Shown here piece by piece: positions 1-8,502 of a stretch of 64,000 nucleotides of DNA. The notes under the pieces are model-generated. The model saw only the letters and a list, made by a program, of their open reading frames with translations, was not told where the DNA came from and ran no database searches. A program made the translations under genes and the position numbers. The stretch is taken from assembly GCA_039975855.1 (NCBI GenBank), contig JBDWGH010000003.1, positions 620,001 through 684,000 on the forward strand, written 5' to 3'. The DNA is from Litorimonas sp039975855. Lineage in GTDB: Bacteria > Pseudomonadota > Alphaproteobacteria > Caulobacterales > Maricaulaceae. Within the stretch, counting starts at the first letter, position 1. The number at the start of each line of letters is the position of its first letter.

Positions 1-32
1 GTAACCATACGAACACGCTTAAGGCTTTACGC

Positions 33-425
33 CTAAAGTTCAAACCCACCCCATAAAACGGAATACGCTTCGCATTGAATAACCACGCTTTCATAGTCAT
101 CCAAGTTTATGTTTTCGGGAATGACGTAGGTTTGCGTGCCTTTGTGAGATTTCAAGACAGACAAACGAATCGCGCTGTCGTCAACATCCCGGGCGGAGAG
201 AGAGTCGAGGGGGCGTTTGCTTAAGTAGACTTTTAAATCTGGACCGTTCTTTGTTTTAAAGTCCTCAGAGAAGACTAATTGCTTTTGACCATCTACAGCT
301 TCAACTTTGGCCGTGCCGTGGATAGAGTAGCGTTTTTTGACAAACGGCTTGTCCGTACCATCACCCGCAAAGGCGCTGGATGCTAGCATAGCTAGGCTGA
401 AAACGATGACGGAGTACTTTATCAT
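33..425 (-). CDS. DM13 domain secreted protein
   Basis: Small exported protein of 130 residues. It starts at an ATG preceded by a GGGGG ribosome-binding site, which is better than the longer reading frame upstream. Residues 1-19 form a signal peptide (MIKYSVIV, then a hydrophobic stretch ending ASSAFA). The mature part matches my memory of the DM13 domain: a GPDLKVYLS strand, a conserved K-G-x-Q-x-Y-x-I-P segment, and a C-terminal SVVIQCEAYSVLWG with the conserved cysteine. DM13 domains are thought to take part in redox or extracellular electron transfer. The exact role here is unknown. It lies just outside the left end of the integrated element. Confidence 0.75.
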   Translation of the reverse strand: MIKYSVIVFSLAMLASSAFAGDGTDKPFVKKRYSIHGTAKVEAVDGQKQLVFSEDFKTKNGPDLKVYLSKRPLDSLSARDVDDSAIRLSVLKSHKGTQTYVIPENINLDDYESVVIQCEAYSVLWGGFEL

Positions 426-524
426 ACCCCCTAATAGCCTCTCGGAGTAATTCATCAAATCACTAGGCCGTGAAAACACAGTTAGTGAGTAAAAAAGCCG
501 CATTCTGATTGTTGGGGATTTGCG

Positions 525-541
525 ATGGTGCCCGAACCTGG
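525..541. repeat. attL, left attachment repeat
   Basis: The 17 bases ATGGTGCCCGAACCTGG are identical to 11237-11253, which covers the CCA end, the acceptor 3' strand and part of the T arm of tRNA-Phe. The rest of the tRNA is absent here. A short copy of a tRNA 3' end at the far end of an island from an integrase is the usual mark of site-specific integration into that tRNA gene. Confidence 0.88.
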
Positions 542-835
542 GGTAGACATCGTCCTGATAAACTAACAAATACAATGGCTTGGAAGCGCACGCAAGACAT
601 TTGTGAGGCACAAAGTGAACAGTTTGTGAGGCAGTTTTCATACCTATTTGTCGTCCACGGATATTTGTTCTCTTGTTCAGCTGTTGCCAAACAATTTTAG
701 AACTTCCATCTTTGGTTAGCGAACCCGACAAGTGTCAATATTTCAAATATTATTGAATAATTTCAGTGTGTTAAGTGTTATCTGCAATCACTTTTTAAGC
801 CGTGAGTATCGCGATTTGTCTAACAGAGGAGAACG

Positions 836-892
836 ATGACGGACAATGCTTGGTTAAATCATAATTTCGCTCGGAGTCTGATCTCGAGTTAG
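836..892 (+). CDS. Possible 18-residue peptide or decayed gene start
   Basis: A textbook Shine-Dalgarno (GAGGAG, five bases before ATG) precedes an 18-codon frame encoding MTDNAWLNHNFARSLISS. It lies about 170 bp upstream of the PRTase-like gene. It may be a leader peptide, the remains of a truncated gene, or chance. Nothing in the peptide points to a function. Confidence 0.22.
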   Translation: MTDNAWLNHNFARSLISS

Positions 893-1063
893 GTTCCAAT
901 TCAATTGAATGCTAGCTGAGTGCGGTTGGATCTAGTTTTTTGGTTGTAATTGATTTTTCTCCCCCTAATAAAATCTCTAGACTAATACTCGAAACTGATA
1001 TTTTTACTATATCCTACCCTTTGATTCAGATGAAGTAAGTTAACATGGGGTGCCTCCAATAAC

Positions 1064-2017
1064 ATGAACACTTTAATCGATATCCCCCCTGAGTGGGATG
1101 CCCCTGGGGATGAGGATATTTTAGAGCCTGATACAGTGCAGTTAGTGAAATTTTTGGGTGACAATTTATTTGATGAATACGAACCAGAACAGGTTTTACC
1201 TTTCCGAACTAGGCTGCTTTCTTGGCTGAATAACTTGACCGATGAGCAAGAGCAAAAAATGCTGTTTAGTTTGCTTCCGGAGCTGTTTTTTGTCGGCAGA
1301 AAAGAGTTTGAGTCTCTTTACCGTTCTTTATATCACGGGCCGGTTTTTCGGTGGATGATCGATACTATGGGCTATTGCGTTTTCCAAGATAATTTAACTG
1401 ATTTGGTTCACGAAAAAGTAAATAGTGCTTGGATTTGCCCAATAACTGATAGTCTCAGGATCAATGCGTTTATGAAGGTTACGAACTTATCATGCCTAGA
1501 TATGCGCCCAGACTGGCGATCAATGGAGAAATTTGCGGACGTTGAAAAAATATCGAATTACACTTTGGAGAATGATATCGAGCACTTAATTCTATTAGAA
1601 GACTTTGTCGGTTCGGGAACTCAGGTAGAAAGTGCGATTAGATTTGCTGCGAGAGCACTCCCTAATATAAAAATACTGGTAGCCCCATTGATAGTTTGCC
1701 CAAACGGAGATAGAGTTCTATCTGAAATGATGGCGAATTTCGATAACGTTTGTTACCGACCTGTTTTGGTTCTTCCAGAGTCCTCGATGCAAGATTACAA
1801 AGCTTATAGGGGTGGTAAAGGTACGGATTTGGATCGTTTTATTGTGAGCCTTAATAAATTTCTGGGTTTTAACCAAGCAAAGTCTGCTTTTGGCTATAAG
1901 CAAACCGGTGCTAAAATAGTTTTGTACTCAAATTGCCCCAATAACACCTTGCCAATTTATCATAAAAATACCGAAAATTGGAAAGCGTTGTTTGCACGTG
2001 TTGAGCGACAGCTATGA
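1064..2017 (+). CDS. Phosphoribosyltransferase-like protein of a putative conflict operon
   Basis: 317 residues. The central segment at about 175-187 (LILLEDFVGSGTQ) has the form of the PRPP-binding loop of type I phosphoribosyltransferases: hydrophobic strand, two acidic residues, then a G-S-G-T turn. A following strand (ILVAPLIV) fits the fold. The C-terminus (about 288-302, YSNCPNNTLPIYH) resembles, from memory, the PRTase-like proteins predicted in bacterial conflict systems (PRTase-CE type). The N-terminal 120 residues are helical and unassigned. It is first in an operon: its TGA overlaps the next ATG (ATGA at 2014-2017). The DNA is AT-rich, unlike the chromosome to the right. Substrate unknown; it could modify a nucleotide, a protein or nucleic acid. 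The Shine-Dalgarno is weak. Confidence 0.72.
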   Translation: MNTLIDIPPEWDAPGDEDILEPDTVQLVKFLGDNLFDEYEPEQVLPFRTRLLSWLNNLTDEQEQKMLFSLLPELFFVGRKEFESLYRSLYHGPVFRWMIDTMGYCVFQDNLTDLVHEKVNSAWICPITDSLRINAFMKVTNLSCLDMRPDWRSMEKFADVEKISNYTLENDIEHLILLEDFVGSGTQVESAIRFAARALPNIKILVAPLIVCPNGDRVLSEMMANFDNVCYRPVLVLPESSMQDYKAYRGGKGTDLDRFIVSLNKFLGFNQAKSAFGYKQTGAKIVLYSNCPNNTLPIYHKNTENWKALFARVERQL

Positions 2018-4032
2018 ATGAAAATCCTTTTTTTCATTTATATGTTGGAGAGCGAGTAAGCTCTAGAGACTATCTAAAGCTATTTAGCCCCGTTTTAGTC
2101 AATCATATTGGAGCTGTCTTTAGTCCGGGGAACGTTGTCCTTACCGGAGTTACGGGGTGTGGCAAGAGCATGTTACTTGGCTTGCTTAAGCCTGAAATTA
2201 GGCTTGAGTATTATAATCAGGACATAGAGTTTCCTGTACCGCGAGCTCAAAGAAAATTTTTATCGGCAAATGTACATTTAGCTCAAAGCAATGCCTTTGC
2301 TTTCGGGTATAGAAGCCGGATAGATGAGAATGTTCTAGAGACAGAATTGCTCTTCGGAGATTTCTTAAACTACCTAATGGTAAGTAGTTTTTTCAAAAAT
2401 CTGAAAATCTATTGCATTTCTGATGAAGCCATTAGGAAAGAAGTGGGATTGAATTTTGATGCTTCTTTATTGGATGAAGTGTCAAAAAAGATCGCAAATC
2501 TAACTGTTTGGAATGGCTGGTTGTCTGAATGTGAAACCTACTCAGAATTAATGAAAAGGTTTGAATTGAAGGAGAGGCTCTATGATGATTTTTTACATGG
2601 TAAAGCGGAAACTTTAAGCGAAAGCATTCTAGATAGTATGACGTACATTGGTCAACCAATGATTGAGGTTGTAAAAGCGCTAAAGGAGGAAAGTCTAATT
2701 GATGCTGATACTGAAGTATTCGTTGATATTGACCAATATGAGGAGATTGGAAACATATCTTCACGAAGAACTCCTGGTCAGTCTGTTGATTATAGGGCTG
2801 TCATAAACAAGGCTTTGGCATCTCGGACACCTTTTGTCTCTTACAGGATAGGAACTCGAGGTTATTCTTGGAAAAAGAACGTAAAAATTCATGGAACATC
2901 TGGCAACTTAGAAGAAGAGAGGCACTACAAGAAGGTTGATTTAGATTCGGTTCTCAAGCGCGCCGAGCATGAAAAAGATGTCTTTAAGGATTTCGCTAGG
3001 GATGTTTTCAAACGAAGATTGGATTATGCAAAATACCTGATTGAAGAGCCACTTGCAGAGATTGGCCCTAAATCTGGAAACAAGAAAAAGAAAAAGAATC
3101 CAGAAAGCTTACTGTCCCTCGTATATGGGAAGACAATTTCTATAAAGACAAAAATTAATAGCGGTCTAGGTTTGAAAGAGCCTCATAACTGTCTTCGTTT
3201 CGATAAGGGTTGGAGACCTGAAACCAAATCAAAATTACTAGAGATGTCGAAGACAGATTTATATTCTGCAAAACTTGGAGAGATTTGGATACGTCAAAAA
3301 GGAGACGGATTTGATTTAGGAGTTTCTGATGATCTTTTACCGTGGGTAACCCCAGAAGCCTATTACTGGCGAAAGGAGCGCGCGCGCGCTGTACTTATGC
3401 AAGTTTGTTCTTTAGCGAATCAAAGGATGGTTTGGGGTGGGGAAAGGGAAATATTGGCCTTGTGTGGCGGTAGTATATTATCCTTTATTGGTATGAATCA
3501 GGCTATCTGGGATAGTTGGCTTCGAAGGCATCATGAATCAAACTACAAAGTCCCAAAAATTACGATCCGCTTCCAATCAGTTGGCATATACAACGCTAGT
3601 CGCAAATGGGTGGAAATGATAGGGCAAGAGTCTAGTCGAAGCGCTGAACGTCAGAGGTTTGTCAAGTTTATGGCAACTTATCTGAGGCAAAAGCTAATTA
3701 GTGATAAAAATTTAGCCTATCCAGGAGGAAGTGGGTTTTCGGTAATTGAAAATGAATTAAATCGTTACCCTGATCTTCAGGATTTTTTGCAGGAATTGGC
3801 TGATTATGGCAACTTAATAATGTTGGATCATAAGACCAAGTCGAGCAATCGTTTGGCGAGAAAAAAGTTCTATTTTAACCCAATTTATTGTCCATATTTT
3901 GCGTTGCCTTATGCTCGAACAAAGGAGCCCATATATGCCTCTGTCCACGAGGTGATTACCTGGGTTTACGACAGTGGATATAATATGTCGTTAGGTGTCC
4001 CGAAACCTCCAGTTCAAGAAAAGTTACTTTGA
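2014..4032 (+). CDS. ORC/CDC6-like P-loop ATPase of the same operon
   Basis: 672 residues. Walker A is clear at 45-52 (GVTGCGKS). A Walker B-like strand lies at 235-244 (VFVDIDQYEE), followed by a sensor-like SYRIGTRGY near 276-284. The middle holds a lysine-rich linker (KKKKK near 350). The C-terminus reads like a winged helix ending in FNPIYCPYFALP and KEPIY, which I associate with ORC/CDC6-like ATPases found beside PRTase-like genes. Such large ATPases usually act as NTP-driven sensors or switches in conflict systems. The start overlaps the previous stop by four bases and the next gene follows after three bases, so all three products are probably made together. Family assignment is from memory of motifs, not a search. 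Confidence 0.72.
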   Translation: MNENPFFHLYVGERVSSRDYLKLFSPVLVNHIGAVFSPGNVVLTGVTGCGKSMLLGLLKPEIRLEYYNQDIEFPVPRAQRKFLSANVHLAQSNAFAFGYRSRIDENVLETELLFGDFLNYLMVSSFFKNLKIYCISDEAIRKEVGLNFDASLLDEVSKKIANLTVWNGWLSECETYSELMKRFELKERLYDDFLHGKAETLSESILDSMTYIGQPMIEVVKALKEESLIDADTEVFVDIDQYEEIGNISSRRTPGQSVDYRAVINKALASRTPFVSYRIGTRGYSWKKNVKIHGTSGNLEEERHYKKVDLDSVLKRAEHEKDVFKDFARDVFKRRLDYAKYLIEEPLAEIGPKSGNKKKKKNPESLLSLVYGKTISIKTKINSGLGLKEPHNCLRFDKGWRPETKSKLLEMSKTDLYSAKLGEIWIRQKGDGFDLGVSDDLLPWVTPEAYYWRKERARAVLMQVCSLANQRMVWGGEREILALCGGSILSFIGMNQAIWDSWLRRHHESNYKVPKITIRFQSVGIYNASRKWVEMIGQESSRSAERQRFVKFMATYLRQKLISDKNLAYPGGSGFSVIENELNRYPDLQDFLQELADYGNLIMLDHKTKSSNRLARKKFYFNPIYCPYFALPYARTKEPIYASVHEVITWVYDSGYNMSLGVPKPPVQEKLL

Positions 4033-4035
4033 ATC

Positions 4036-5070
4036 ATGAGCAAACCCTACCGTCCGTGGGGGCGAACAAGTTGGCTGATTGGCGAAAAAAGCTCACCTAA
4101 AGATTGGGTGACGATTGGCTGTCTTTCTACTGAGGTGAGAAGTGTTAGGTCGCTAATGCATCTTAGTAATTACTCCAGTGAGGTTAGAGCTGTCAGGATA
4201 ATTCCGCCAGCAGTTCAAGATGAAGATATAAATGCTCCATATATCACGGCAAATAGAAAAATTCTCAATCAACACTCGGTTAAGGATAAGCTATCGGAAT
4301 CAGAGGCGGATTTGAAAGCGTCTCTTGATACTATATATGAACTTGCTCTTGGTGCTGCAGCAGTGTCGGGAGACGTTATTTTGGATATAACTTCTTTTCC
4401 TAAGAGGTGGTTTTTCCCGCTGGTGCGCAGTCTAGTTAATTCGGATGCTGTCAACAACCTAATGATATCCTACACTCGGGGAAAAGGGTACGCTAAAGTT
4501 GTATCAGAGAACCCTGAGCCGTTGACAGAAATTCAATCTTTCAGAGCCTCCCCAACCAGAAATGATCACGATTGTTGCTTTGTGGGAGTTGGGTTTCATA
4601 CTCACTTACTGTTAGAGCTTTTTAGTAAATACGATGCAGCGAGCATGGATCTGTTATTTCCTTTCCCTCCTGGGCCAACGAGAATGAAAGATAACTGGCG
4701 TGCGGTAGAAAAAATCAAGCGACTCGCAAAAAGCGAAGTGTCGACGAATTCCATTCCTGATCCAATTCGATACATGCATCTAGACACATCCGATGTGTCG
4801 CGGGTATTTGACTACTTTTGCGAAACAACGGAATCTGGTTTGAAGACCTCGATGTTCGCACCATATGGGCCGAAAACATTTTCTCTTGCAATGTGCTTAT
4901 TTTCATTATCTGCAGAGAAGGCTAACAAGCCATTCGTTCCAGTATATTACTCTCAACCTCAAAGGTATAATCCTAAGTATACTGAGTCTGAGAAGTTGGA
5001 CTCCAAAGGAGAAATTGAATCTTGGTCGTATTCAGTAAAGCGAGATGGGACTTATCTATTTTCATTATAA
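4036..5070 (+). CDS. Unknown protein, possible tandem CARF/Rossmann-like sensor
   Basis: 344 residues, third gene of the operon, three bases after the ATPase. I do not recognise a named family. Two Rossmann-like halves can be seen. The first has strands WVTIGCL and EVRAVRIIPP, then DVILDITSFPKRWFFPLV (about 113-130). In position and form this recalls the D-I-T-x-G motif after strand 4 of CARF domains. The second half begins CCFVGVGFHTHLLLELF and ends with APYGPKTFSLAMCLFSL and VPVYYSQPQRYNP. There is no signal peptide or membrane segment. A nucleotide-sensing or nucleotide-modifying role is inference from this layout and from the neighbours. The gene ends just before a strong terminator. Confidence 0.6.
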   Translation: MSKPYRPWGRTSWLIGEKSSPKDWVTIGCLSTEVRSVRSLMHLSNYSSEVRAVRIIPPAVQDEDINAPYITANRKILNQHSVKDKLSESEADLKASLDTIYELALGAAAVSGDVILDITSFPKRWFFPLVRSLVNSDAVNNLMISYTRGKGYAKVVSENPEPLTEIQSFRASPTRNDHDCCFVGVGFHTHLLLELFSKYDAASMDLLFPFPPGPTRMKDNWRAVEKIKRLAKSEVSTNSIPDPIRYMHLDTSDVSRVFDYFCETTESGLKTSMFAPYGPKTFSLAMCLFSLSAEKANKPFVPVYYSQPQRYNPKYTESEKLDSKGEIESWSYSVKRDGTYLFSL

Positions 5071-5075
5071 ACAAT

Positions 5076-5112
5076 AAAAAAGACGATCTGCGAAAGCCGA
5101 CCGTCTTTTTTT
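5076..5112 (+). terminator. Rho-independent terminator of the three-gene operon
   Basis: A 10-bp perfect stem (AAAAAAGACG at 5076-5085 with CGTCTTTTTT at 5102-5111) and a T run, six bases after the stop of the third gene. It separates that operon from the TrpF-like gene. Confidence 0.85.
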
Positions 5113-5288
5113 GAATTTTTGGCGCTACTTCCCCGCAGGTATTCCGCTAAAGGAAGCCTAACGATCGTAAGTTTACTTTCAACTCCGAATCGTGACCAGA
5201 GCGGGCCTATAGGGAGGGGGAAGGCGCCTGTCAATAATGTTTTTCGTGTTGTCGTTTATAGGAACTTAATGCTCAGTTGCGAGGGAAA

Positions 5289-5948
5289 ATGTCTTATTGG
5301 TTAAAGATATGCGGGTTGAGGTACGAAGCCGACGCTAAGTTTTGTGTTTCAAAAAAAGTTAACGCTATAGGGATGCTAATTGCCCGAAGCAAGGAGAGTA
5401 AAACTTATAAGGATATTCTCTCTTGGGAAAACGCGAAAAATATCGCGCAGATTACGAAACAATCAGAGACTAACTCGGTCTTGCTTTGCCATATTGAGGA
5501 TGTGAGTTTGTTGAGCAAAGCTGTTGAATACATTCAACCAGATGCTCTACAGATCCAATTCAAAGCAGACCTGTTTAAAATTGCAGAGTTGCGGAATATA
5601 TTTCCTAACACTCTCATTGTCCAAACATTACGAGCTAAGGGTCAACCAGCTGAAGAACTCAAGTATGAAATCGAGTCTACCTTAGGGGAGCAGAATGCTC
5701 AGTATGTAATTGTTGATAGCCAAATCGGTGGTAGCGGCCATCGTTATGATTGGGGTATTTTGAACAAAATACCCGAAGAGTTCTTGCACAAGCGAGTAAT
5801 AATCGCCGGAGGCATACATGCGGCGAATATTGTTGATGCTCAGAATACAATAAATCCATTCGGCTTTGACATTATGTCCGGTGCACGTGAGAAAAGAGGC
5901 GTTCTTGATTATGATAAAGTAACTGTCCTAACGAACCTTTGTTTTTAG
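5289..5948 (+). CDS. TrpF-like phosphoribosylanthranilate isomerase
   Basis: 219 residues. I start it at the ATG at 5289, which has GAGGG just upstream; a TTG at 5277 would place that site inside the gene. The (beta/alpha)8 TrpF pattern is visible: KICG at 6-9 with the catalytic cysteine 8, DALQIQF, VDSQIGGSGHRYDW with the catalytic aspartate near 143, and an IIAGGI phosphate-binding loop. The family converts N-phosphoribosylanthranilate to CdRP in tryptophan synthesis. No other trp gene is near. It sits inside a mobile element, behind the terminator of a PRTase-containing operon, with AT-rich codons. It may be a passenger metabolic gene or a partner acting on a phosphoribosyl product. Both active-site residues are kept, so it is probably an enzyme. 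Confidence 0.8.
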   Translation: MSYWLKICGLRYEADAKFCVSKKVNAIGMLIARSKESKTYKDILSWENAKNIAQITKQSETNSVLLCHIEDVSLLSKAVEYIQPDALQIQFKADLFKIAELRNIFPNTLIVQTLRAKGQPAEELKYEIESTLGEQNAQYVIVDSQIGGSGHRYDWGILNKIPEEFLHKRVIIAGGIHAANIVDAQNTINPFGFDIMSGAREKRGVLDYDKVTVLTNLCF

Positions 5949-6058
5949 TAACCAAGAAATTCTCCATCAACGCAGGTGCCTTATGATGTGATGCACTTCG
6001 ACGCTAAATTTTTGTTTTTGCGACTTGTTTTGTGTACTAAAGTGATATTGCTTTTGTA

Positions 6059-8332
6059 TCACCTCCCAATCCCTCTCGTCCGCCCCGCATCCCAATCAAT
6101 ACCCCCGCCGCTTAGCACGCGTCCCTTGATGCGCTTGCCCCACTTTTGCGTGTGAGAACTTTCCCAAGGTACCAGATAGAAAGCCCGCTGCGTCTCAATC
6201 ATCGCGTGGGGGCCGTGCGTGAGTTCATATTTCTGGGCAACAGTGCCTTCAATTAGCCGTCCTGTCTGTGCTGCAACATGTGCCTTACCCGTCATGCTCT
6301 CCAGCTTCTCGGTAGCGGCATTGAACCCTTCTGCCTCTAACGCTTTCAGATAGCCTCGCTTGTAGATGATAGAGTTTTTCTGTTCGTCTTGGCGTAGTTC
6401 TGCATAGCCGCGCTCAATGAGCCATGTGCGGCGCTGCTGAAAGGCTGCGTCCAGTTCTTTTGCGAACGCGCTGGATTTAGAGCTTATTCCTCCGAGTAGC
6501 CCGCCTCTGCCCCAGTTAACTTGCGCGCGGTCAAGCCAAGTCGCGCCGGGACTCTCAAGCTGTGCATTCAAGTCTTGGCGTGAGAGTAGTTTCACGCCTG
6601 ACGCGCGGCCCTGTTTCAAGTCCAGCGAGATAGCCCGCTGTTCGAAGTCTTCGGGAACGCGCCACTCATTAGGGTCGCCGTCCTTATCTTTGCTCGCGAT
6701 TTGCACTACACCCGCCTTAACTAGCCTTGCGAGCCTTAATCTGTGCGCCCGCATATGGGCTGCGCCTCTGCTGCCGCTCCCGTCCATCCAATCGTCTGGC
6801 CCGCTTGTGGCTATCGCGTAATGTCCGACCAGCCCATTGTGAGGCTTGCCGTGATAATCCTTACCCGTCGCGATGGCTTGGATGTTGCGGTCAACTGTGC
6901 GCAAGTTAGGCGGTGAGACTTCGATGATAGAGCCGATTTTTGCCGCTTCGCCCGCTCTTGTGTCCATGCCCGTCTCAACCGTGCTGACATAGCCATCAGT
7001 GCCGTCGATGATGAACCTGACTTTGCCGCCGCCTTTTTGGCTCGCGTCCATGCCTTCATCATAGCCGTGAGTTTTCGCGATTACGCGGCCAATGACGCGG
7101 TGGGTTGAAAGGCTGCCGTCATAGCTCTGGCGGCCATCATGTAAGCGAACAGGTCTCTTGATGTTGGCCCTCTTCATGGCCGCGTGGATATCTTTATTGA
7201 GCTGCTCGCGCTGCTCTATCTGTCCGAGGGTCTTGAACGCATCTTTTTCGATGTGCCAGTGGCCAGCCCCAATTTGCGTTGCAAGGCCTATAGACTTCAA
7301 ATGTCTCATACGCCCGATTAGGATATGTCTGTTCATAGATGAGTTAGCGGGGAAGGTGGCGGCGGCTGACCCTGCGCGTAAGTCGATTGTGTTGTTAAGT
7401 TTGTCCATACCGTCCGCGATATGTCTATCTGTTTGTGTCACGCGCATTGCGCTCATCTCGCGCTTCATTTCCTGCTGAATTGCAAGCTCGGACTTCCAGC
7501 CAAGCTCACGGGTGAGTTCTTCCTCTAAGCGCCCGCGTATGCCGCGCGAAATATACTCGCCTGCAATGTTCAATCCTTTGCCGTCATGGGTGATGCCTCG
7601 CGCGATGATATGGGTGTGGGGATGGGCCGTATCAAAGTGGTCAACCGCCACCCAATCTAGCCGCGTGCCTAAGTCCTCTTCCATCTGCGCCATCAGCGCT
7701 CGCGTTGTGTCTTTTAGATTTGGCGTGCCGTCTCCGTTTACGCGGGCCAACTCTGCGCCGTCTTCTGGCGAAATCATTATCCGAAACTGGTGCGGGTCAC
7801 CGCGTCCGTCAAAGCTCTCCTCCGAGCGGGCCACAAAATCCCGCCCGTCAATCTCAACACCTTCATCTGGGCCGTAGAGCTGGCCTCGCGTTGGGGTCAA
7901 CTCCCCATTACCTTTTGTTGGGCCTTCCAGCCCCTCGGCTCGCTCCACGCCTGCACCTTCGCGTTGGAGGTAAGCCAAGTGCCCGCGAGAGACAGAAGAC
8001 TTCGCATTGCGCAGCTTCACCACTCGCACTTTCACAATCGCGCGGCGGGCGCGGTAACGGTCGCCCGTTGCCTTGTGAACGCGCCAGCCCTGCTTCGGCC
8101 CAATTCCTCGCTCCAAGGCTGCACGGCCTCGACCTCTGGCGTTAAAGCGGCCTGTGCGCGGTTTGGAGGGAACCGTCAGAGTTCGCCGCCCAGAGACGGC
8201 CTTGCCTCTTACGAGAGCAATGCGGGCCTCTTGGAACAAGCCCTTATAGTTTGCAGGGATATTGACCTCAGCGCCTCGGCTGCTGGTCTTGCGGGCTTTG
8301 GCTCTTAAGCGGAAATCATCTTCATCTGACAT
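6059..8332 (-). CDS. VirD2-type relaxase with DUF3363 C-terminus
   Basis: About 757 residues from the ATG at 8332; a TTG at 8350 is also possible. The N-terminus is very basic. The relaxase metal site is seen as HPHTH at about 237-241 within VDHFDTAHPHTHIIARG, the three-histidine motif of MOB relaxases. The C-terminal end (FYLVPWESSHTQKWGKRIKG) matches my memory of DUF3363 relaxases of proteobacterial mobilizable elements. The enzyme would nick the transfer origin and pilot the strand. The gene is GC-rich compared with the AT-rich cargo to its left. Several long antisense frames over it are shadows. Without secretion genes nearby it should depend on a helper. Confidence 0.88.
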   Translation of the reverse strand: MSDEDDFRLRAKARKTSSRGAEVNIPANYKGLFQEARIALVRGKAVSGRRTLTVPSKPRTGRFNARGRGRAALERGIGPKQGWRVHKATGDRYRARRAIVKVRVVKLRNAKSSVSRGHLAYLQREGAGVERAEGLEGPTKGNGELTPTRGQLYGPDEGVEIDGRDFVARSEESFDGRGDPHQFRIMISPEDGAELARVNGDGTPNLKDTTRALMAQMEEDLGTRLDWVAVDHFDTAHPHTHIIARGITHDGKGLNIAGEYISRGIRGRLEEELTRELGWKSELAIQQEMKREMSAMRVTQTDRHIADGMDKLNNTIDLRAGSAAATFPANSSMNRHILIGRMRHLKSIGLATQIGAGHWHIEKDAFKTLGQIEQREQLNKDIHAAMKRANIKRPVRLHDGRQSYDGSLSTHRVIGRVIAKTHGYDEGMDASQKGGGKVRFIIDGTDGYVSTVETGMDTRAGEAAKIGSIIEVSPPNLRTVDRNIQAIATGKDYHGKPHNGLVGHYAIATSGPDDWMDGSGSRGAAHMRAHRLRLARLVKAGVVQIASKDKDGDPNEWRVPEDFEQRAISLDLKQGRASGVKLLSRQDLNAQLESPGATWLDRAQVNWGRGGLLGGISSKSSAFAKELDAAFQQRRTWLIERGYAELRQDEQKNSIIYKRGYLKALEAEGFNAATEKLESMTGKAHVAAQTGRLIEGTVAQKYELTHGPHAMIETQRAFYLVPWESSHTQKWGKRIKGRVLSGGGIDWDAGRTRGIGR

Positions 8333-8448
8333 ATGCCCATAATCAGGCAAAACAGGGTTATTTGTCTCGAAGGAAGCCGATTGGAAGTTACAGGGAAACG
8401 GGAGTTTCTAGGTATTGGCGGGATAGAGGCATTTTGGAGGCACCGCGC

Positions 8449-8502
8449 ATGAGTTACCTAAAAAGCAACACCCCAACTCGCGTAGCAAAAACAGAGCTTT
8501 AG
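8449..8502 (+). CDS. Possible 17-residue leader peptide
   Basis: GGAGG eight bases before ATG, then 17 codons (MSYLKSNTPTRVAKTEL). The last codons and the stop lie in the left arm of the stem at 8493-8503. This is the layout of a translated leader before an attenuator, but no regulated gene follows closely and the peptide has no run of one amino acid. Chance is possible. Confidence 0.22.
   Translation: MSYLKSNTPTRVAKTEL

Larger units (their letters stand above)
426..1063. other. Intergenic region holding the left element junction
   Basis: No convincing long gene is seen here. The stretch holds the upstream region of the DM13 gene, the 17-bp attachment repeat at 525-541 and a tiny ORF with a strong Shine-Dalgarno at 836-892. 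The bases before 1064 are AT-rich and should carry the promoter of the three-gene operon. I could not pick a clear -35/-10 pair. Confidence 0.6.

Noticed and set aside
525..541. tRNA-Phe pseudogene
   Set aside because: Only the 17 bases of the 3' end are present, exactly matching the repeat at the other end of the element, so an attachment site explains it better.
509..700. Plus-strand frame across the left attachment repeat
   Set aside because: No ribosome site, overlaps the repeat and another shadow frame, and encodes a low-complexity cysteine-rich peptide without family resemblance.
6727..8308. Several long plus-strand frames opposite the relaxase
   Set aside because: They are antisense to a convincing relaxase with an intact three-histidine site; GC-rich DNA gives long shadow frames.
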